Below, piece by piece: positions 4,785-6,429 of a stretch of DNA of 6,429 nt (its first letter is position 1; each line of letters begins with the position of its first letter). The DNA is from a bacterium. Its GTDB lineage: Bacteria > Zixibacteria > MSB-5A5 > GN15 > FEB-12. The notes beneath the pieces are model-generated. The model worked only from the letters and a program-made list of their open reading frames with translations, did no database searches and was not told the origin of the DNA. A program made the translations under genes and the position numbers. The stretch covers positions 1 through 6,429 of the forward strand of contig JAUXBJ010000118.1 in the NCBI GenBank assembly GCA_030619425.1, given 5' to 3'.

Positions 4785-5633
4785 CTACCAACTGAAGAAC
4801 CGCTTGATCTCGATTCTCCCCTTAACTCCGGACAGATCCAAGTCCACACGGCCATCCGGGGTACCATCGACAGTAGCGACCACTTCTTCGTCCTGGCTGT
4901 TATACCAGGAAACATTCTTGAAGTTCAACATCATGTAGCCGATATCGGCGCCGATGACCATTCCATTCCATTGGAGGGGATAGTCGCCGCCAATGTTCAC
5001 CATGAATCCGGGACCACTGCCCTTATAGGTGATATTGGTAGCTTCGGACGTATCGGTGGCCAGGTTAAGATTTTGGTATTCCGGCCACAAATCCCAACTG
5101 GCCTGATAATAGCCAACACTGCCGCCGATACGAACAGCCAGCTTGGTCAGTTGTTCGGTTGCGGTCGGTCGGTTGAAAACATAGTACTGCAGACCGGTGG
5201 TCACGCCCCAGACCTGAATCTCGGATTTCAGATTGGATATAGTAACGGCTGCTCCATCAGGCGGGTTGTAGTCAAATGATCCGGTCTTGTTCTCGCCCAT
5301 CTTGAGCCAGTATTCGCCACCGATCGACCAACCGATCTTCTGGGCAAATACTAATCCGAAATCAAGCCCGAACGACGTCGCTTCACCCACCCATTCCAGC
5401 GAGCCGTTGTCGAAATTGCTCGATTGGTAACTGGCAAACGCATTGTAATCGTTCTGGCGGTTGATACGATTCATGCCGAAATTCCCGGCCACCCAACTCA
5501 AGTGATGGGTTTGTTTCTTCTGGGCCCGGGCGAGAAAGCGGTCGACGATATCCCGTTCGGTTTGCCCGGCAAACACCGGCGCCGAACCGACCAACAGCAA
5601 GAGAACGGCAATAGTAGCCATTACAGAACGCAT
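4785..5633 (-). CDS. Predicted outer-membrane beta-barrel protein
   Basis: Predicted outer-membrane protein of 282 residues with no specific family that I recognise. Residues 1-22 form a signal peptide (MRSVM, a hydrophobic core, cleavage after VFA). Residues 24-45 look helical and charged. From about 45 to the end the chain alternates polar and hydrophobic residues with many aromatics and glycines, as in barrel strands: SFGLDFGLVFAQKIGWSIGG (87-106), VWGVTTGLQYYVF (141-153), AVRIGGSVGYYQASW (166-180), MVIGADIGYMMLNF (225-238). The C-terminus is RIEIKRFFSW; a terminal aromatic residue is typical of substrates of the BAM insertion machinery. The ATG has GGAGG four bases upstream (5638-5642). 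No convincing promoter was found upstream. It precedes the TolB-like gene in the same direction. It could be a small porin, an adhesin-like barrel or a structural protein; its cargo is unknown. Confidence 0.82.
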   Translation of the reverse strand: MRSVMATIAVLLLLVGSAPVFAGQTERDIVDRFLARAQKKQTHHLSWVAGNFGMNRINRQNDYNAFASYQSSNFDNGSLEWVGEATSFGLDFGLVFAQKIGWSIGGEYWLKMGENKTGSFDYNPPDGAAVTISNLKSEIQVWGVTTGLQYYVFNRPTATEQLTKLAVRIGGSVGYYQASWDLWPEYQNLNLATDTSEATNITYKGSGPGFMVNIGGDYPLQWNGMVIGADIGYMMLNFKNVSWYNSQDEEVVATVDGTPDGRVDLDLSGVKGRIEIKRFFSW

Positions 5634-5831
5634 AATACCTCCAGGTTTGGCATACTGTTCAGTTTTTGACTATATCGGAATATCGGCGGTGATACTTGAC
5701 AGTTTTGGCTGATCTGGAGACGAGTCAAGTCCGCATGTTTTTGGAAGGATATGGGGTATTATTGGTAAGGTTTGCGTCGAGCAGAGTCACCCGCCGACAC
5801 AGTCCCTGAACAGCTTTTTCAACGATAAGAA

Positions 5832-5858
5832 CCCACCTGTCGCTTCGCTATAGGTGGG
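5832..5858 (-). terminator. Hairpin downstream of the zinc-ribbon gene, possible weak terminator
   Basis: CCCACCT (5832-5838) and AGGTGGG (5852-5858) are complementary across a 13-base loop. On the minus strand the stem is followed by TTCTTATC, only a partial T-run. It lies 57 bases downstream of the zinc-ribbon gene's stop, with the hairpin at 5883-5902 between them. It may be a terminator or a dispersed repeat. Confidence 0.35.
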
Positions 5859-5882
5859 CTACCAGTGTTGCAGCGGGTGGCC

Positions 5883-5902
5883 GTCTCAAACTTATTTGAG
5901 AC
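5883..5902. repeat. Perfect 8-bp palindrome GTCTCAAA/TTTGAGAC
   Basis: GTCTCAAA (5883-5890) and TTTGAGAC (5895-5902) pair perfectly around a four-base loop. It lies 12 bases after the zinc-ribbon gene's stop and lacks a T-run on the minus strand. It could stabilise the 3' end of the mRNA, act with 5832-5858 in termination, or be a repeat element. Confidence 0.5.
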
Positions 5903-5914
5903 CGATGCTTCGCC

Positions 5915-6367
5915 CTATGGCTCGTAGGTGACGTGTTGGACCGACTTCAGTTTGGTGCGGTGGGGGAACTTCGAGGAAGGAATGAAAAAGTCCGGACCCT
6001 CTTTGCGCTGCATCCTGACCGTGTAATCCTGACAGGCCTGACAACGCCGGATTCGTCCCAGCGCCTCCCGTTTGATCCGTCGTCTCCTGGTGTGGTTAGG
6101 AGCGTACACCGGCTTGTCTATTATCTTGTATCCCTTGAATGGATCGTCATTGTCGTGAAACTTCACCCCAGCGATGACATTGTGGGTGCCGGGTTCATAC
6201 AACGTCGCGCCGGGACATTCGATGAAGACAGTGTCGTCGGACTCTTTTTCATCTATGAAAATCCGGGCGTCGTCGATATCACGCGAGTTGCACTTGACAC
6301 ATAGCCAGATTCCCTGCTGCTGATAGAGCGGTCGCCCACAGTTGATGCATCTCTTTTTATCGTCCAT
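5915..6367 (-). CDS. Small zinc-ribbon protein of unknown function
   Basis: A 150-residue soluble protein that I do not recognise. The N-terminus carries a zinc-ribbon arrangement: Cys7 and Cys10 (CINC), then Cys23 and Cys26 (CVKC), a CxxC-x12-CxxC spacing that should bind one zinc ion. A second partial pair, Cys109 and Cys112 (CQAC), lies after a strongly basic patch, RRRRIKR (94-100). Cys51 stands alone. The middle (30-90) is acidic and strand-rich. There is no signal peptide or membrane segment. The cysteines and basic patch suggest nucleic-acid binding or a protein-interaction role, but this is only inference. The ATG at 6365-6367 has no strong Shine-Dalgarno site, and the frame stays open upstream to the window edge without another ATG or GTG. 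Translational coupling to an upstream gene would explain this. The cysteine pairs support this strand over the overlapping plus-strand frame. Confidence 0.75.
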   Translation of the reverse strand: MDDKKRCINCGRPLYQQQGIWLCVKCNSRDIDDARIFIDEKESDDTVFIECPGATLYEPGTHNVIAGVKFHDNDDPFKGYKIIDKPVYAPNHTRRRRIKREALGRIRRCQACQDYTVRMQRKEGPDFFIPSSKFPHRTKLKSVQHVTYEP

Positions 6368-6384
6368 CTGAATACCGATCCGGC

Positions 6385-6429
6385 TTAACCCTTGACCAGT
6401 AGAATCAGCGAGCAGGCGGTGACCGTCAC
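6385..6429 (-). CDS. Possible C-terminal fragment of an upstream gene
   Basis: Read on the minus strand from the window edge, one frame gives VTVTACSLILLVKG and then TAA (6385-6387). The stop lies 17 bases before the zinc-ribbon ATG, as expected for adjacent genes in an operon. The hydrophobic stretch could be the end of a membrane protein. Only 14 codons are visible, so the call rests on position and composition alone. Confidence 0.3.
   Translation of the reverse strand: MTVTACSLILLVKG

Noticed and set aside
5634..5720. Promoter for the barrel gene
   Set aside because: TATAGT and AGTATG occur on the minus strand, but neither has a credible -35 box at 16 to 18 bases. I could not support a call.
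5696..5724. Plus-strand promoter with TTGACA at 5696-5701
   Set aside because: The position 17 bases downstream reads GACGAG, which is not a -10 box, and no plus-strand gene follows.
5933..6304. A 123-codon plus-strand reading frame overlapping the zinc-ribbon gene
   Set aside because: It lacks recognisable motifs and lies antisense to a frame with two well-spaced CxxC pairs. It is most likely a shadow of that gene.

Overview
This window looks like a chromosomal stretch from an uncultured Gram-negative bacterium of moderate to high GC, most likely from the candidate phylum Zixibacteria or a neighbour in the FCB group. That placement is an inference. It rests on a secreted LVIVD beta-propeller protein that ends in paired dockerin-like loops carrying the repeated word DLVYLVDYMF plus GGPEP, and on a predicted outer-membrane beta-barrel protein with a C-terminal aromatic residue. 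I know this dockerin style mainly from such genomes, but I could not search for it here.

Layout. Positions 1-146 are a leader region with repeats and two hairpins. Positions 147-2243 (+) encode the 698-residue secreted LVIVD/dockerin protein. Positions 2244-2720 hold no gene but many repeats: an inverted 14-mer, a strong intrinsic terminator, a GTCAGGTTCC palindrome, a 16-nt repeat that also occurs inverted at the left edge, and a 25-nt tandem motif resembling the end of an insertion sequence. The remaining genes are all on the minus strand. Read 5' to 3' from the right edge they are: the last 14 codons of a possible upstream gene (6385-6429); a small zinc-ribbon protein of unknown function (5915-6367); an outer-membrane barrel protein (4785-5633); a TolB/PD40-type exported propeller (3692-4705, TTG start) ending at a clear terminator; and a GIY-YIG nuclease with an N-terminal HARE-like winged helix (2721-3509), which has its own sigma-70-like promoter.

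How the parts relate. The barrel and propeller genes are 79 bp apart in the same direction. They may be co-transcribed, though a candidate promoter lies between them. Both products are exported. The GIY-YIG gene is insulated by the terminator and its own promoter, uses more AGA/AGG arginine codons than the propeller gene, and ends beside the IS-end-like motif. It therefore looks like an acquired stand-alone defence or DNA-processing gene. No methyltransferase or other restriction partner is in the window.

The most interesting material is the HARE-HTH/GIY-YIG nuclease, and the nested repeats that bracket the LVIVD/dockerin gene on both sides. The remaining content is ordinary. I see no CRISPR array, rRNA, tRNA, intact transposase or clear multi-gene novel system.
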